Shown here: positions 48,348 to 61,409 of the stretch, one piece after another | How the letters are laid out: every line of letters starts with the position of its first letter | How positions within the stretch are numbered: the stretch's first letter is position 1 | The notes under the pieces: generated by a model | The model's input: only the letters and a program-made list of their open reading frames with translations | Databases searched by the model: none | What the model was told of the DNA's origin: nothing | Translations under genes and position numbers: made by a program | Source: Membranipora membranacea | Lineage: Eukaryota > Bryozoa > Gymnolaemata > Cheilostomatida > Membraniporidae | Length of the DNA stretch: 64,000 bases | Direction of reading: 5' to 3' | Assembly: GCA_914767715.1 (NCBI GenBank) | Contig: OU612073.1 | Location: 25,668,001 to 25,732,000, forward strand

Positions 48348-48428
48348 TCTAAGGTACTAAAAAGGTACTATTTTCTACAAGTGATCACAACTCCAAAGGA
48401 GAAAAATAGTACCTTTTTAGTACCTTCT
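48348..48428. repeat. 80-bp hairpin with ~27-bp near-perfect stem
   Basis: The left arm AAGGTACTAAAAAGGTACTA pairs with the right arm TAGTACCTTTTTAGTACCTT; pairing extends to about 27 bp with a ~25-nt loop. It may be a tiny MITE or a miRNA-like foldback. The sequence cannot separate these. Confidence 0.8.
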
Positions 48429-49145
48429 CATCCCAACTTTGAGTGAAAATAATTCTTAACTGGGCCACAGGCTGCTTTTGCACATAGCATAATGTTCTAA
48501 ACTAGACTGAGAGCTCTAGAATGATACCAAAAACCTGTTCCCTTTACAAGCACTTTAATCAACGAAACATGGAAACTAAAAATGGCAATAAATACCCGAA
48601 ATCTTGATATGCGGATTTTTTAAGTCTCAAGTTAAACTTTGACGTATAAAAAACGTAGCACAAACAAAAAGTCTATCATCAATTTATTATCTGCTTTGTT
48701 TTATATTGACAATCATGACATGTTTTGATATGTGCTATGATGATCCTTATGTTCAGGATTGAAACAAAATAGCTTTACGGATCAGGTGTTAATATTTTTC
48801 TGATTTCCGCAGTGCTTTGTTTTTTTTTAAAGAGGATATTTAGGAATCGTACAAAATTTTACTAGCAACATGATTTCATAATTTTTGGAAACATGTCATC
48901 AAGCCCTGCATCTTGCCTTGGGGTATGGATATTTCTTCGATTTGAGGCACTATAGAGTGGGTAGCTTTTGGCTTCAAATATGCTTATCGTTCTGTCTTGA
49001 TTTTCTTGATAGTTCTTTTTTGCCTCGTTTTCATGTAGAGCTCTAGTCTAATTTTTTGCTATTACTTTCTATATTGTAACACATTTTTTATGTTTTCTCC
49101 AGGGCATCAAACTTTCTGATATATGGAGGAAAAATTGAAGCCTAT

Positions 49146-50372
49146 CCTATTCCTATCCTAACATTAGCTGCATTGTGTGATGTTAATATTAACTAGGGCG
49201 TTAGATGAGAGCCATACCAAATATGTAACATCTGTATTTCTTGATATGAGTAAGGCATTTGATATGATAGAGAGGGGTAAACTGACAATCATGTTGGCAG
49301 AGCGTGGCATCTGCACTAACCTGCTGCGCATAATCCACAGCTTCCTAGACAATCGACACCAACCAGTAAGGATTGAAAAACATGCAGTGACAGCCAGTAT
49401 GTTGGAAACGGCACACCCAGGGAACATTGCTGGGACCAATGTTTTGGCTTCTATATGTGGACACTCTCATACTACCCTATTATATAATAAAATATGCAGA
49501 TGACTTCACCTTGACTGGGCATCCATCTAACATCTAGATAATCCCCACAGCCTACAATCCGTGATTGATGACATAGCTCAATGGTGCTCTGATCACAACA
49601 TGGTTGCAAATGCGAATAAATCTGCCACCATACACTTCACCAACATGCAATCCCGATCAGATACATCAACTGCTCCACCAGTCCCACTTAACGCTGAAAT
49701 AACAGCACAGTACCAAACCAAGTTCCTCGGATAAACAATCAACTACAACCCGACATCCAGTCAACACATCAATATGGTGGGAGAAAAAGTCAGTCCATTG
49801 ACCTATGTGCTCACCAATCTCGAGCACACAGGGTTACCAAATGATCTCCTAGTGTGATTCTACACAGGCTAGACCTAAAATGACATATGGCTGCCCTGCA
49901 TGGTACCCTATGCTCAGTTCACATCGACGGAACTGCTCTTTTCGCTTTGAGAAATTTGCGCTCAAAATTATCAGTCAAGCATCGGGTGATTACCATGAAA
50001 GAATACCTTCATTAGAACAAATGAACTAAACCTAGGTTAGTTCATTGTTAGAACTCACACCACTGGATGACTATATCAACTAGAAATGCAGGAAGTACAT
50101 AGACAAAATCAAAATTCCTGATCATTGCCTGCAAAAGCTGCTACCCAAAGCACAAACTGAATCTTGACGATCTGCACGGCTGAAGCTTAGGGCTGCCATC
50201 AACTGCAGAACCGAATTACGCTAAGACACATTGTTACTGTCATGTGTTAACTAGGACATCATATCTTACATAGAATAAATTTTTACTCCTTAAAATTTAT
50301 TTTTACTGAATTTATAAAAAAACACTTTTAAAGGTTGAATCCTCGGTGTGAAAATCAAAAGTCAGAATAAAG

Positions 50373-50403
<31 letters not shown>

Positions 50404-50412
50404 TAATAATAA
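49146..50412 (+). mobile_element. Decayed LINE reverse transcriptase copy
   Basis: The frame contains SVFLDMSKAFDMI (RT motif A), then RHQPVRIEKHAVTAS. After a frame change come KICRxxxFTLTG (from KYADDFT) and SVIDDIAQWCSDHNMVANAN, KFLG and later thumb-region traces up to ~50230. Many stops and frameshifts make it a dead copy. It ends at an (AAT)n tail (50373-50412). Confidence 0.75.
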
Positions 50413-52535
50413 ACTGGCGAAGGAAGACCAGCAACTCAGCGAATGAGCTTTACTAGGGAAGATAACATCAAAATTATGGAGTGCTACTATTCTAGTGATC
50501 CAATGAGGAGAGGATACATGTCAAGGATGGCAAAGATATGGCAAGATCGAGGGGGATTTGAACTCGCGGAGAACAGACTAGCGATGCAGGCAAGGACGAT
50601 TATCAGAAAGGAATGGCTTACAGAAGAGGAATTGGATGAGATCAGGATAAAAGAGACTGAAGATCAGGGAGCACCGGCAATGGAAGAAGGACAGACGACT
50701 GTTGAAGTGATCCCACCAAGTGTACTAGAACGCATTTACCAAGGTCGGGGAAGAGAATATGACCATCCAGTGAGACAAGAAGACATCATGACAGAGAGTA
50801 GATTATCAGATGAGAAAAAGGAATTAGTTGAGGAAATCAAGATACATAGAGGAAGGCTGCAGATGGGTAGAGAAAAGTTGACTAACATCAGGCATATAGA
50901 CAGAAGGAAGATGATGGAAGAACTAAGCAAGATCAATGAGGTGATAGAACATGTCCCAATTGATAACATCACTGAACTGAATGATACATTTTACGCTAGT
51001 GCAGCAATTGTCACAAAGAAGTTGGCAAAGAACTGGAATGAGAAGAAAAAAGAACCACCATGGAAAAAGAGACTGAAAGCAAAGGTGATGGAGTTAAGGA
51101 AAGATATAAGCAGAGTAGTGCAAGCAAGAAACAAATCGCGCATTGATGGATTTAGAAGAAGGATAGAAGTGAAACACAACATCAAACGCAAGGGATACCA
51201 ACTTGTGGAAGAGGAGTTAAAACAAAGATTGAAGGCAACAGCAGCAAAGATCAATTGATATGATGACAGAGTAAAGCAGTACCAACAAAACAGAATGTTT
51301 GAGAACAACCAGAAGAGATTTTATAATGACATACAGAGTAATTTGGAGAGTGAGAATGAATTACCAGGTGGAGAGGAATCCAAGGACTTCTGGACAAGCA
51401 TTTGGGGACATGCAACTGAACATGATGGAAAAGCACCGTGGATAAACCGAGTCAGAGGAAAATTGGAAGGAAGACAGCAGGGTGAGATAATCATTACAGA
51501 AAACGCGCTCAAAAGAGCACTAGTGAAATTACCAAACTGGAAGGCTCCGGGCCCAGATTCTGTACAGGGATTCTGGATCACGAATCTGACCAACCTGCAC
51601 AAAAAGCTTGTTATATACCTGAATGAATGCCTGGAGACAGCACAGACACCAAGCTGGATGACAACCGGAAGGCTGTACTGATTCAAAAAGACAAGACCAA
51701 AGGGACAGCACCGGGAACTACGGACCCATAACCTGCTTACCTATTGTATGGAAGCTGATGACCTCAATGGTGGCTGAAGAGATCTATAGACACCTGGAGG
51801 ATAATGATCTCATCGGAGAAGAATAGAAGGGATGTAGATCTGGGTATAAGGGAACCAAAGACCACTTGATGCTGGATAAGGTGATACTGAAGGATTGTAA
51901 GAACAGGAAAATTGGTTTTGCCATGGGCTGGATTGACTACCAGAAAGCGTACGATTTAGTATTGCACTCATGGATCATTGAGACACTGAGAATGGTAGGG
52001 GTGGATGAGAAAGCTTGGAGATTCCTTGAGACGAGCATGAGCAAGTGGAATACCAATTTGGAGTGCGGAGGCAGCACACTGGCAAATGTGAACATCAAGA
52101 GGGGGATCTTCCAAGGTGACTCATTATTGCCGCTGCTTTTCATCGTGGGCCTCATACCTCTGAGTGTGATACTACGAGAAGCGAAGCAAGGGTATACACT
52201 TTCCAGACCTCAGTCAGGTAAAATAAACCACTTGCTCTTCATGGATGACCTGAAACTATACGGCAAAAACAAAAAAGAACTGGAGTCATTGGTACAAACA
52301 GTCAGAATTTTCACCCATGATATAAGAATGAAGTTTGGAATACAGAAGTGTGCTACAGTAGTGATGAAGAGGGGGAAACGTGAACAGGATGAGGGGATAT
52401 TGTTACCTGATGGAGAGCTGATGAAAGACTTAGGAGAACAGGACTACTAGTACTTGCGGGTGCTGGAAGCTGACGACATAAAAATGAAAGAGATGAAGGA
52501 GAAAGTAAGGAAAGAGTATTACAGAAGACTAAGAC
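50413..52535 (+). mobile_element. RLE-type (R2/R4-like) non-LTR retrotransposon, 5' part
   Basis: The first open frame 50443-51258 encodes a charged N-terminal region (FTREDNIKIMECYYSSDP, PWKKRLKAKVMELRKDISRV). One TGA interrupts it, then NQKRFYND, LPNWKAPGPDSVQGFW, a frameshift, [38 protein letters not shown]-type motif and [14 protein letters not shown] (RT catalytic MDD) follow up to 52450. It then reads YLRVLEADDIK and KEYYRRLRL, where it is cut by the 7.6-kb insertion. The catalytic motifs are recognisable but the copy is inactivated by several stops. Confidence 0.85.
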
Positions 52536-54002
52536 TACGGAAGACGAACGATGACATAAAGAATTTTTTGTTTTTGCCAAGAAAAAAATTGTGTGTCATC
52601 GCTCGTCTTCACTATTTGCTCGGGCTATGACAGGGAAAATTTTAGTAATCAGCAGGTAAAAAAAAAGTATGTCATTATTCGGCAATGTGAAGAGAGAGTA
52701 TAACTCCCAGTAAGGATGAGTTATCCTAGCCTGAATAAGAGCTCTTATGCAATCGGTAACAGGTTTAGTGGGCGTGTCTTTTCTTGACAGCTATAACAAA
52801 GTCACGCAGTTCTCTGAAAGTTGACAATAGAATAGCAAAGCATCTCAAAGTAGGTAGTAGTTACAGTCAAGCTTGAGCAGGATAAGCCAAGAAGAAGATG
52901 AGGAGCTGGGAGTTCTATGCAATATGCAAACCAAATATAATAAATGAGTATGATATGATACTATATGGCTATCTATATGTGCTCGAAAGTAATGAACCGA
53001 TCTGATGATTGCAATGAACTCCCTCCTCTTTCATTGTTCATTAATGTAAGTACATGGGAGGTGCAAATCACCAATCCTTATGTGGACATGAAAAAATCCA
53101 TTATGTGATGTGAGTAGTCAGTAATAATTGTAACTACAGTAAATGCACAGGACTAAGTCACATACATGTGACCAACCTTGGTGTTTTGTATTGGTCATAT
53201 CAAGGAGTAGCCTGTTAGTGTTACTCCAGTCCTTAGTCATATGTATGTGACTACACACATAGATTACATGATGATGATGATCGGAGTGAGTCACTGGAGC
53301 GATAATAATATTCAATATTGTGATTGACAATGATATTTATCCACCGGACTCTTGCGGAGGGTCACCTCCTTTGGAGCATAGCTATATGTATTTTTATTTT
53401 GGTGATGATGTGTCACTGCCGCTTCTAAGTCTGATTTCTTTCTTTGTAACCAAGCGGCACCTTTTTCTCATCTAACCTACAAATCTACCAACGTTGAGAT
53501 ATTGACAACCTACATTACCAGACATCATCACTGTAATCTGCTTATCATCTGCCTCATGCTTTCCCCGAAAGGCCCGTCAGAGTATCCTTAAGTTAGGTAG
53601 AGTGCTCTGAAGCCATCAGCATGCGCCCCAACCATTAGCTACTCTGGCTGGCTGGCCAACATGAACTTGATCAGCTTGGATGATGATCACGAATCTCAAC
53701 AGCTAATTGCTTGATCGTAAACAAACTTTGCGTGAATCACAAGCATACAAATTTAATAGACAGTTTTGTTATGTGAATCTTTCAGGTGGAACTTGTGACT
53801 TGTAATGATGGTAATGTTAATGACTGCCCTGGTTTCCAGTCGACAGATGAGATCACTATCATTGCCTCCATGAGGCCGCTGCTCTCTCATCAGCAGCAGG
53901 CAATGGTACAGTTCAAACTCTCACACCCTCTCATCCTCGCTGTCGCATTGGTTAAATTGATTATTTGTATATAGGCATAGCTGTTAAATCCATATTCTCG
54001 AC

Positions 54003-54125
54003 AGGGTGGTGTAGAGGTTAGAATTGGAGAGTTGCAGGTTCAAATCCCAGTCACTACTCATGCTGGTAAAGGAGGTGAGCTCTCCGGCCAATAGCCTAGC
54101 TTGCCCACCCTAACTTTGAACAAGT
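54003..54125 (+). mobile_element. tRNA-derived SINE
   Basis: A-box-like TGGTGTAGAGGTTAG at 54008 and a perfect B box GGTTCAAATCC at 54037-54047, followed by AGTCACTACTCATGCTGG. Typical tRNA-derived SINE head, with a tail of unknown type. Confidence 0.65.
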
Positions 54126-56754
54126 GTGTGCTGATTAAATGAGTTGTATCATTAATCTTATGTGAGCATATTCTCATTGCCCCCCAAACCCCCCCCGGTA
54201 GGTACGAAAAACCGAACCACGAACCACGAACTCACAAGCTACGAACCTTTAAAAAACCGAACCTTCAATGTGTCTGATAACATAATTTCGGCCGATGATG
54301 TGTTTGTAACAAAAAGTCAAAACTTTGATGAACAGTTATCCTCTCTTGCACTTTGGCAAATGGTAGAGGACAACTCCAAGACATAAGAGCAGGGAGAGGG
54401 GAGGGAACAGGGAGGGGAGCAGGGAGTTTGTCCCCGACTGAACAAAGAAGGGGATTTTGTTCTAGAAGAGACACCAGGCTAGATCATGGCCTGAACGATT
54501 TCCAGATTGAGACAGAGGTTCCGGAGAGCTGGGAGCCACCAAGTTCAAACTTAGTGATTATTACCATGGTGGTGCGACTGATCCTGGATAATTGAGTGAT
54601 TATGCACAAATGCACGCAGTGATGCTTTTACTTACTAAATGATGCTTGCAAATACTCTGTTTATGTGATCATTGCACTGTTTGAGTGATAAGGTGATCCA
54701 ATCAGATAACATAAAATTATTATATGCGCATTCAAATAAAGGTAATGGTTCAGAGAAGAGACTGTTGATGGTGTTTACACGTGTATTCAATGAACTTATT
54801 TGTATATTATGGTGCCTGAAAAAGCGGCAAAATGAGAGGCAGAAAAAAAGGCCTGAGAGAATAGTAATGGCTCAGGTGGATTAATACTGAAGTGTGAGCA
54901 TTCATGGCTGTGAATACACATGTGATGGTAGACCATCGGGGACATAAAGCAGTTCCTATCCAATCGTAGTGGCAATGTACGTTGTTAATGACAGTAAGCT
55001 GACTATCAAGCCATCACTGTTGCATAACAGCTATCACTAGGATTGTGCTGTGACTTCTGGTACTGCGTAACTAAAAAAACAGAAAATATCACATTCAAAT
55101 TCAATGAGAAGTGCTTGATATCATATGTCATGATATTATCAGTTAAAATCTAAAACTCACTTTTTGCTCACTGCGCTCTACTCATAGCTTTAGGGCAGCA
55201 TGAGGAAAGCTCTCCGTTTCTTCATTGCCGGTTAATATTATTTGCTTTTTTTTATGGCCAGATGGTGACTGGTGAAGCTCACACCACATTACATTATCAA
55301 TCATGCTCGACTGGGATGAAATGAATAATACACCAATTAATTTTGATACATACCTGACCCAAATGTAGTTGTTTTACACGAGGCCGTTTCAGAAGACTAG
55401 GATATTATCATTATCAGTTTAGTCCGGGCCACCACAGCTTGAACCTGACTTCGTTACACAGCTATAGTACAACATGTTAGTCTGACCATCGGACCAAAAT
55501 AATTTTGTATTCTGTGGTACGAGTCAGAGAAATCAATAGCTGAGGTTGAAATGAGTAAGGGCCCGCATTGATATCTACAAACACAAGATTTCTTATGTTA
55601 GTTATTACAGAATATGCAGTTAATATATAGTATTTGCCTAACCACTTTCATACTAGTAGGATCATTTCATAGATGATGAAGCCTGATCAAGCTAATGTAA
55701 ATTTCAGAGAGGCAACACTGATCTGATATCTCTTAGAGTAGCACAAAATGCTGTATGTAAGACCTAACAGTTAACCGTTTAGTTATATATATAGTAAATA
55801 AGCTCAATTTTTTATAGAAGAATTTTAATGTATATTAGAGGTCCTACTTTCCCCCTCATGCTTTGTTTGAAACCAAAGAAAAGCCATGAACTTTCAAAAC
55901 AATATTTCAAGATAGGCCAACACCCATAGTACATACTTGTTAACTCTGTTGAGAGGTGATGATTCAGGAGGCAGCCTTCTGCTCCTCCTGTGACGAGTCA
56001 AAGGGGCTCCAATTTACTAAACTGTGACCAATTCTAATAAATAAGTGTGGTGTGTCCTCCATTACAGCCTTCTGTAGTAGCTCCACATACTTCCATCATT
56101 TTCAAACTTGCAGGAATATATATATAGTCAAACCATTCCTCTCTCCAATGCAAAAGTTCATTTGGATTCATGATGACTAATTTGACAATGACATCTACTT
56201 GGTGTGTACCAAACTGTGCCATCTTGCTCTCCATAATTTTTCATCAAGTGACCTTGAGCTAGTGCACCTCACGCTGATGACGTGATATACTATTGCATGT
56301 ATATCTCTGATCGATAGAGAGTGAATTAATTCACTTAGCTTGAGTGCAGCTGAAATTCAGTATTTAGGAGACGTATGGATGATTACCCAAACTTTTGGAT
56401 ATACACTTATCATTTTCTCATTCTTTGTTAAAATATTCTAATTTATATTCAGAAAATCTGATATCACCTTTTAACAGTTTTAGAAGAGCATTTAGCACAT
56501 GTTTTTGACAAGAAAAGTGACATCGAAACTGTGTATTGCTAGCCTAAGCTCAGAAGAGAGAACTAATAATGCAGAGCTAGGTAATTCTGTTTCGATCATG
56601 TCTGTTTGATAAAATTAAAGTTGTCCTCTTTTTCAGCCAAATGTAGGTGCTCATTATTTGCGACAGAAGCTCTATCGATCAGAGATACACATACTCATAG
56701 TGTAATCTCGAAATCAGTGTGAGTGCACCTATACTCCATCAAGAGTTAACCTAG

Positions 56755-56778
56755 CCCCCCCCCCCCCCCCCCCCCCCC
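56755..56778. repeat. 24-bp C tract
   Basis: Uninterrupted C run inside the 7.6-kb element. The exact length is likely to vary between reads. Confidence 0.9.
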
Positions 56779-59700
56779 GAAAGTGGCAATGATTGCAAAT
56801 AAAGTGAATATTATATATTTGACAGCTCTGATTCTTACACACATGTGTCTCACAGCTGAAGACTAGATTGGATTTTATTTATAACAAACGAAATGATTAT
56901 AAAAACTTGAAAACTGTTGAAGAGGCTGAATAAGATGCGGATTTATTACATGAAAAGCGACACTCCACTCCCCCAACATGACAATCTCGATTAGAGCTTT
57001 AGTCTGTTTATACTCTGTATGAGACATTTAAGAACATCTCACCCACCAGAATCAGACTATGTACAGTCCAACACACAGTGTCAAGGCCCCAATAAGAGGC
57101 ACAAGGTGTCTGAATCTCCCTACTTAGTTCATTGTTTAGTTCTTTGTTCTTATCTCAATTATTTTTCTTTGAAAAAATATTTCCGCATATGTCAACAGTC
57201 TAATCAATCAACATTCCCTTTCCTGTGTTTTTTGATCATCGTATTTCTTGAATACCTCCCTACGCTCATTTAGCTGTGTATAATCCAATATCAATTAGTT
57301 TTCTTTCAACAGAAACCTGCTAAATTAGCTGAAACTACAGCAAGGAGAAACCCTTCCATCCATGCAAGCTCTTACCGGGCTGCCTCTTATCCAGCAGCAC
57401 CAGGAAACACCAAACAGGAACAGAAAGCAACCAGAGACTTAATCAGCTGAAGAAAGAGAACTCCTAACAAATTTCCAGAGCAGGAATCAATGTTTGCAGA
57501 GGGTAAGGATACTGAGCTGAAAATATTATATGGGAGACTAATTTTGTCGGCTCAAACTTTGCTTGGGTCACTGGAATTGAAATTCCATTTTCATTACCCT
57601 AACCGAACCAGTGTTGGGTTAGGTTAGGGTTTCAATGATGGAATGACATTTCCAGCAACCAAAGCAAACTATGCGTTGAGCACTCAAACTAGTGTGTACT
57701 GTATACTCTCTGAAGCCTTACTTTGCGATGTTTTATTATCAGGGTACAATGTGGTGTGTAGTGGTGAAATAGTTCAACAGTGTGTATTCAAGGTTTTAAG
57801 AAGTAGGATATACACTTATTTGAAGCATATTATGCTGTTCTTTGAAGCTGGAGCAAACAGGCCCACAAAAACAGCTGGAGAACAAGCTTATCAAAAGGTT
57901 TGAGCAAGACAAAGCAGGTTAGTAATAGTATGATGGGTGTGCAATGATTGCGTATTGAAGCATCTTTTTAAAATAAAAATAAGTCTTAGCCCTGACATTC
58001 TGTCCATGCTATAAACATACAACTCCTATTTTTACACTATTCAGTCAATTCATTAGGACTTGGCAAAAATTCAAAACTTGGGAATTTGTCTTTTGTACTA
58101 GTACTACCCCTTTATCATTTACAGATAAAATCTTGGGGACTGGGGCCTTCAGGTAATCTCTAAACACAGAGCGAATCATAGAGATACTTATGTTTGTTTA
58201 CGATATTAATTAATTATATTAGCAAACTCAATCAGGGTGCTTGGTCACTGGGTGCAGGCCCCAGAGAACTGAGAATAAGGTTCATTGCGTAAGGCAGCCC
58301 TCGCACCCTGTATTGCTATGCCTAATCCTGCATATGTTCCCAAGATTGTCATTCTGTGAGAGTGCCATGAAATGGGGACAGACTTGGGTTTTTTTTGTGT
58401 GAGAAGAGTAATGTATTGGGATTATTTTTCCACATTTCATTTTGAAAAATGACCACTGTGTGGAAGTTAACCTGATGTTGAACAGTGATGGTGAACTGAG
58501 GGTAATTCATCAATAGCATATAAATAGACTTGTATTTTCCTGTCCTGTAACAATGTTTGTATGTGCCTCCATTTCAAAAAGTTGACAAATCAACAACCAG
58601 ATTTATGAAACCTAAATTTGTTACAGTTAGAAAACACAGCAAGAACTCAATACTGTACTGTACTTATCTAAAGCACCGTCAAGCTTGGAGTTTCTGTGTC
58701 TGAAGTTTGCCATTGTTCAGCCAAAATTAACCATGTGAAGTGTGATTTATACCCAAAAAGAAACATCATATACTCCAGGAAAATTCATGATTTCATGAAT
58801 TTTATCAGGTTGCATGTATTTATTGTTTCAGGCAGCACGGAAAAAGACATTGGAATGTGATTGCTGGTGATTGCGGTCCTAAAAGAATGTTTCCTGTACC
58901 TTTGCATTTTCACTAACAGGCCTTGTCCATCTAGGGTGCATCTATTTTCTGAGTGTATGTCACACTCGGCCAATGTATGTTTTGGATAAAATAAGTTTAA
59001 AAAAAACAATTATTAGATGGTTCTGCAATAAAATTTACAAACAGAAGCTCATCAATATTGGTTCCTTGTCTACTATCAATGGCAATGTTTGTGGGTAGTA
59101 ATTATACAAGGCCTTCAGTATAAGGAATAATATGATTGTATATCGATCAACTGTTTTTGTCAGGTTTTCGCAACCTATGTACCTGTTTATGTGAATTGTT
59201 ATATCATTGACTACTCATTCAACTTCCACCTTAAGTTTTACTACCTGAAGACATGACAATGAGTCCCTCTCACTCATTGGATGCACTACCAAGTAGCAAA
59301 TGGCTCTTTAACTTAACTTAATCTCTTTCGATTAAAATGGTGATGTAGCGGTATAACTGTGTCTCTGCTAATAGTTGCATGACTATGAGCCGTGAAGAAA
59401 AATCTTGTTTTGGCTTTGGATCTCTCAAATTTTTGCTATTTTGAAGACTGAGTAACATGTATCATATTTCGCAAAAGGTCTCTGTCTGTGCATGTTTATG
59501 CTTCCATTGGCGGTTGGAGATCTCCATTACTGTAAATTGTAAATACTGTCCTGTTATATTTGAATCAAGCACCATATTCAGTTTGATAACAGATTGCAGA
59601 AGAATACACTCTTGTTGAACTGTACTTGGATTGGATTTCCACAAAAAAAAAGGGGGAGATATGATGGCATCATCAGATCAGAAAAAAGGGTATGATACAC

Positions 59701-60184
59701 CATTCCATTGGTCTAAACAAGGGTTGCTATATCTGTGACGAAGCCCAAGGACTGAAATTGACTAATTCCTTGCTGTCACTGCTGAGGTGTGTACTACTCA
59801 TCAAAAGTCATTGGATTGCACCTGTCAATGTCCAATTTAAAATCTTGAAGGATGTTATGCGGTTGATTTAAATGTCTGCTTGACAAAAGCAAGGTGTAAT
59901 CTGAGAACAACAAAAAGATAAGCCACATATTACACTTCGCATTTAAGCCACACCCACAGCAATTACATTATTCCGATTGAGTAATACTTATATGACAGTC
60001 TATGAATTAGAGTTGTCCCCTCTTTGTGTGTAGACGAGGTGAGTCATGTGAATTATTTTAGCTGCAGGTATACAAAATTTTATATGTCATAGTCCGGGCA
60101 AATACCGAAGCCGAGGGATGACACAAATTTTTTTTCCTGTGTAGAAAATAAAAAAGTTCTTTATGTCATCGTTCCTCTTCCGTA

Positions 60185-61387
60185 TAAGACTACTATTAGA
60201 ATCAAAGCTTAATGGAGGAAACGTCATCAAAGCAGTAAACACATGGGCGGTTGCTGTCCTCAGATACTCTGGAGGAATACTTGACTGGACGGAGGAGGAG
60301 CTTGAGGTTATGGACAGAAAAACCAGAAAACTGATGACTATAAACAGAGTGCTACACCTGAGGGCTAATGTGGCAAGGCTGTATTTGGCAAGAAATGAAA
60401 GAGAAAGAGGATTGAGAGCAGTGGAAGAAACTATCAGGACAGAGGAACACGGACAATCAGATTACATAAAACATGAAGACAAAGGACTCAACAGATACCT
60501 CAAGAGTTTTGAGAAGAGAAAAACCAAACGAGAGTATAAAGACCGCAAGATGGAGGAGAAACAACAGGAATGGAAAAACAAAGCATTACATAGACAGTAC
60601 ACCATGATAGCAGATCGAACAGACACCAAGAAAACGTACAAGTGGATAAAGAATGGCTACATGAAGAAAGAAACAGAAGGACTACTCATGGCTGCACAGG
60701 ATCAGGCTTTACCAACACGATAGAAGAAAGTACATATAGAGAAACGAGGAGGTCCAGCACTGTGTAGAATGTGTAATGAACTGTGTTTCATATACTCAGT
60801 GAGTGTTCAAAAATAGCACAGACAGAGTATAAGAAACGCCATGACAAGGTGGCACAACTGATTCATTGGAATTTGTGCAAGAGATATCAACTAGAACACA
60901 GGAGAAACTGGTACGAACATCGGGCAGAGAGCGTGACAGAAAATGAGAAAGCAAAGATCCTGTGGGACTTTACAATTCAAACAGACCACATCATACAAGC
61001 CCGCAGACCAGACAACGTTGTGCAAGACAAAGAAATCAACCACACTTGGATCATTGATAGAGCCGTCCCAGGAGATGCAAGAGTCACAGAATCGGAGAGG
61101 GAGAAGGTTGAAAAAATATCAGGATCTGGCGAGAGAAATAAGAAAAATATGGAACACATCAGTGACAGTTATACCAATCATTGTAGGAGCACTAGGAGCT
61201 GCGGCTAACCTACATGAACAAATGGAGATGCTGGAGATAGAGAAGAAGGAAATAGACAGAGTGCATGCAGTTCTCTGCTCTACTAGGATCGGCAAGAATA
61301 CTGAGAAAGGTGTTGGATATCCCAGGTTAGAGGTCCTAACCCGATACCAATATATCACCGGCTGAAGAGCTGAGGAAATCAACAGGG
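60185..61387 (+). mobile_element. RLE-type retrotransposon, 3' part with endonuclease
   Basis: Continues the interrupted polyprotein: LLLESKLNGGNVIKAVNTWA, WTEEELEVMDRKTRKLM (thumb), a damaged CRMC zinc-finger segment, HILSECSKIAQTEYKKRHDK, then RRPDNVVQDK and WIIDRAVPGD. These fit the restriction-like PD-(D/E)xK endonuclease of R2/R4-type elements. The last part shifts frame (KYQDLAREIRKIWN, VIPIIVGALGAAA). The 3' end is an (AATA)n tail near 61390-61408. Confidence 0.85.
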
Positions 61388-61409
61388 ATATATAATAATA
61401 ATAAAAATA

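Larger units (their letters stand above)
44583..49145. other. Largely non-coding stretch with microsatellites
   Basis: Contains an (ATATTGT)n-type block at about 44975-45090, a purine GGA block at 45362-45405, a possible THAP remnant at 47850 and a hairpin at 48350. Open frames 45116-45310 (with YACHGHNVACAKFLSE) and 46878-47186 have no recognised family. Confidence 0.4.
52536..60184. mobile_element. 7.6-kb DNA element with hairpin-forming terminal inverted repeats
   Basis: The left end TACGGAAGACGAACGATGAC and the right end (reverse complement of TACGGAAGAGGAACGATGAC) pair over about 95 bp, continuing to GCTATGACA / GACTATGACA. Each end also folds on itself (GAAGACGARCGATGACA against TGTCATCGCTCGTCTTC). 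The target duplication is TAAGAC (52530-52535 and 60185-60190), splitting the RLE retrotransposon. The interior holds only short frames, including a BED-finger-like MRHLRTSHPPE at 57019 and the SINE at 54003. No transposase was recognised, so the superfamily is open. Confidence 0.82.

Noticed and set aside
57019-57430. hAT or BED-finger transposase gene in the 7.6-kb element
   Set aside because: Only MRHLRTSHPPE resembles a BED finger; no zinc-binding Cys pair, DDE core or hAT dimerisation motif could be found nearby.
57600-57632. TTAGGTTAGGG as an interstitial telomere
   Set aside because: Only one to two units; likely chance.
58235-58312. CAGGGTGC...GCACCCTG inverted repeat as a MITE
   Set aside because: Too short and imperfect, with no target duplication.
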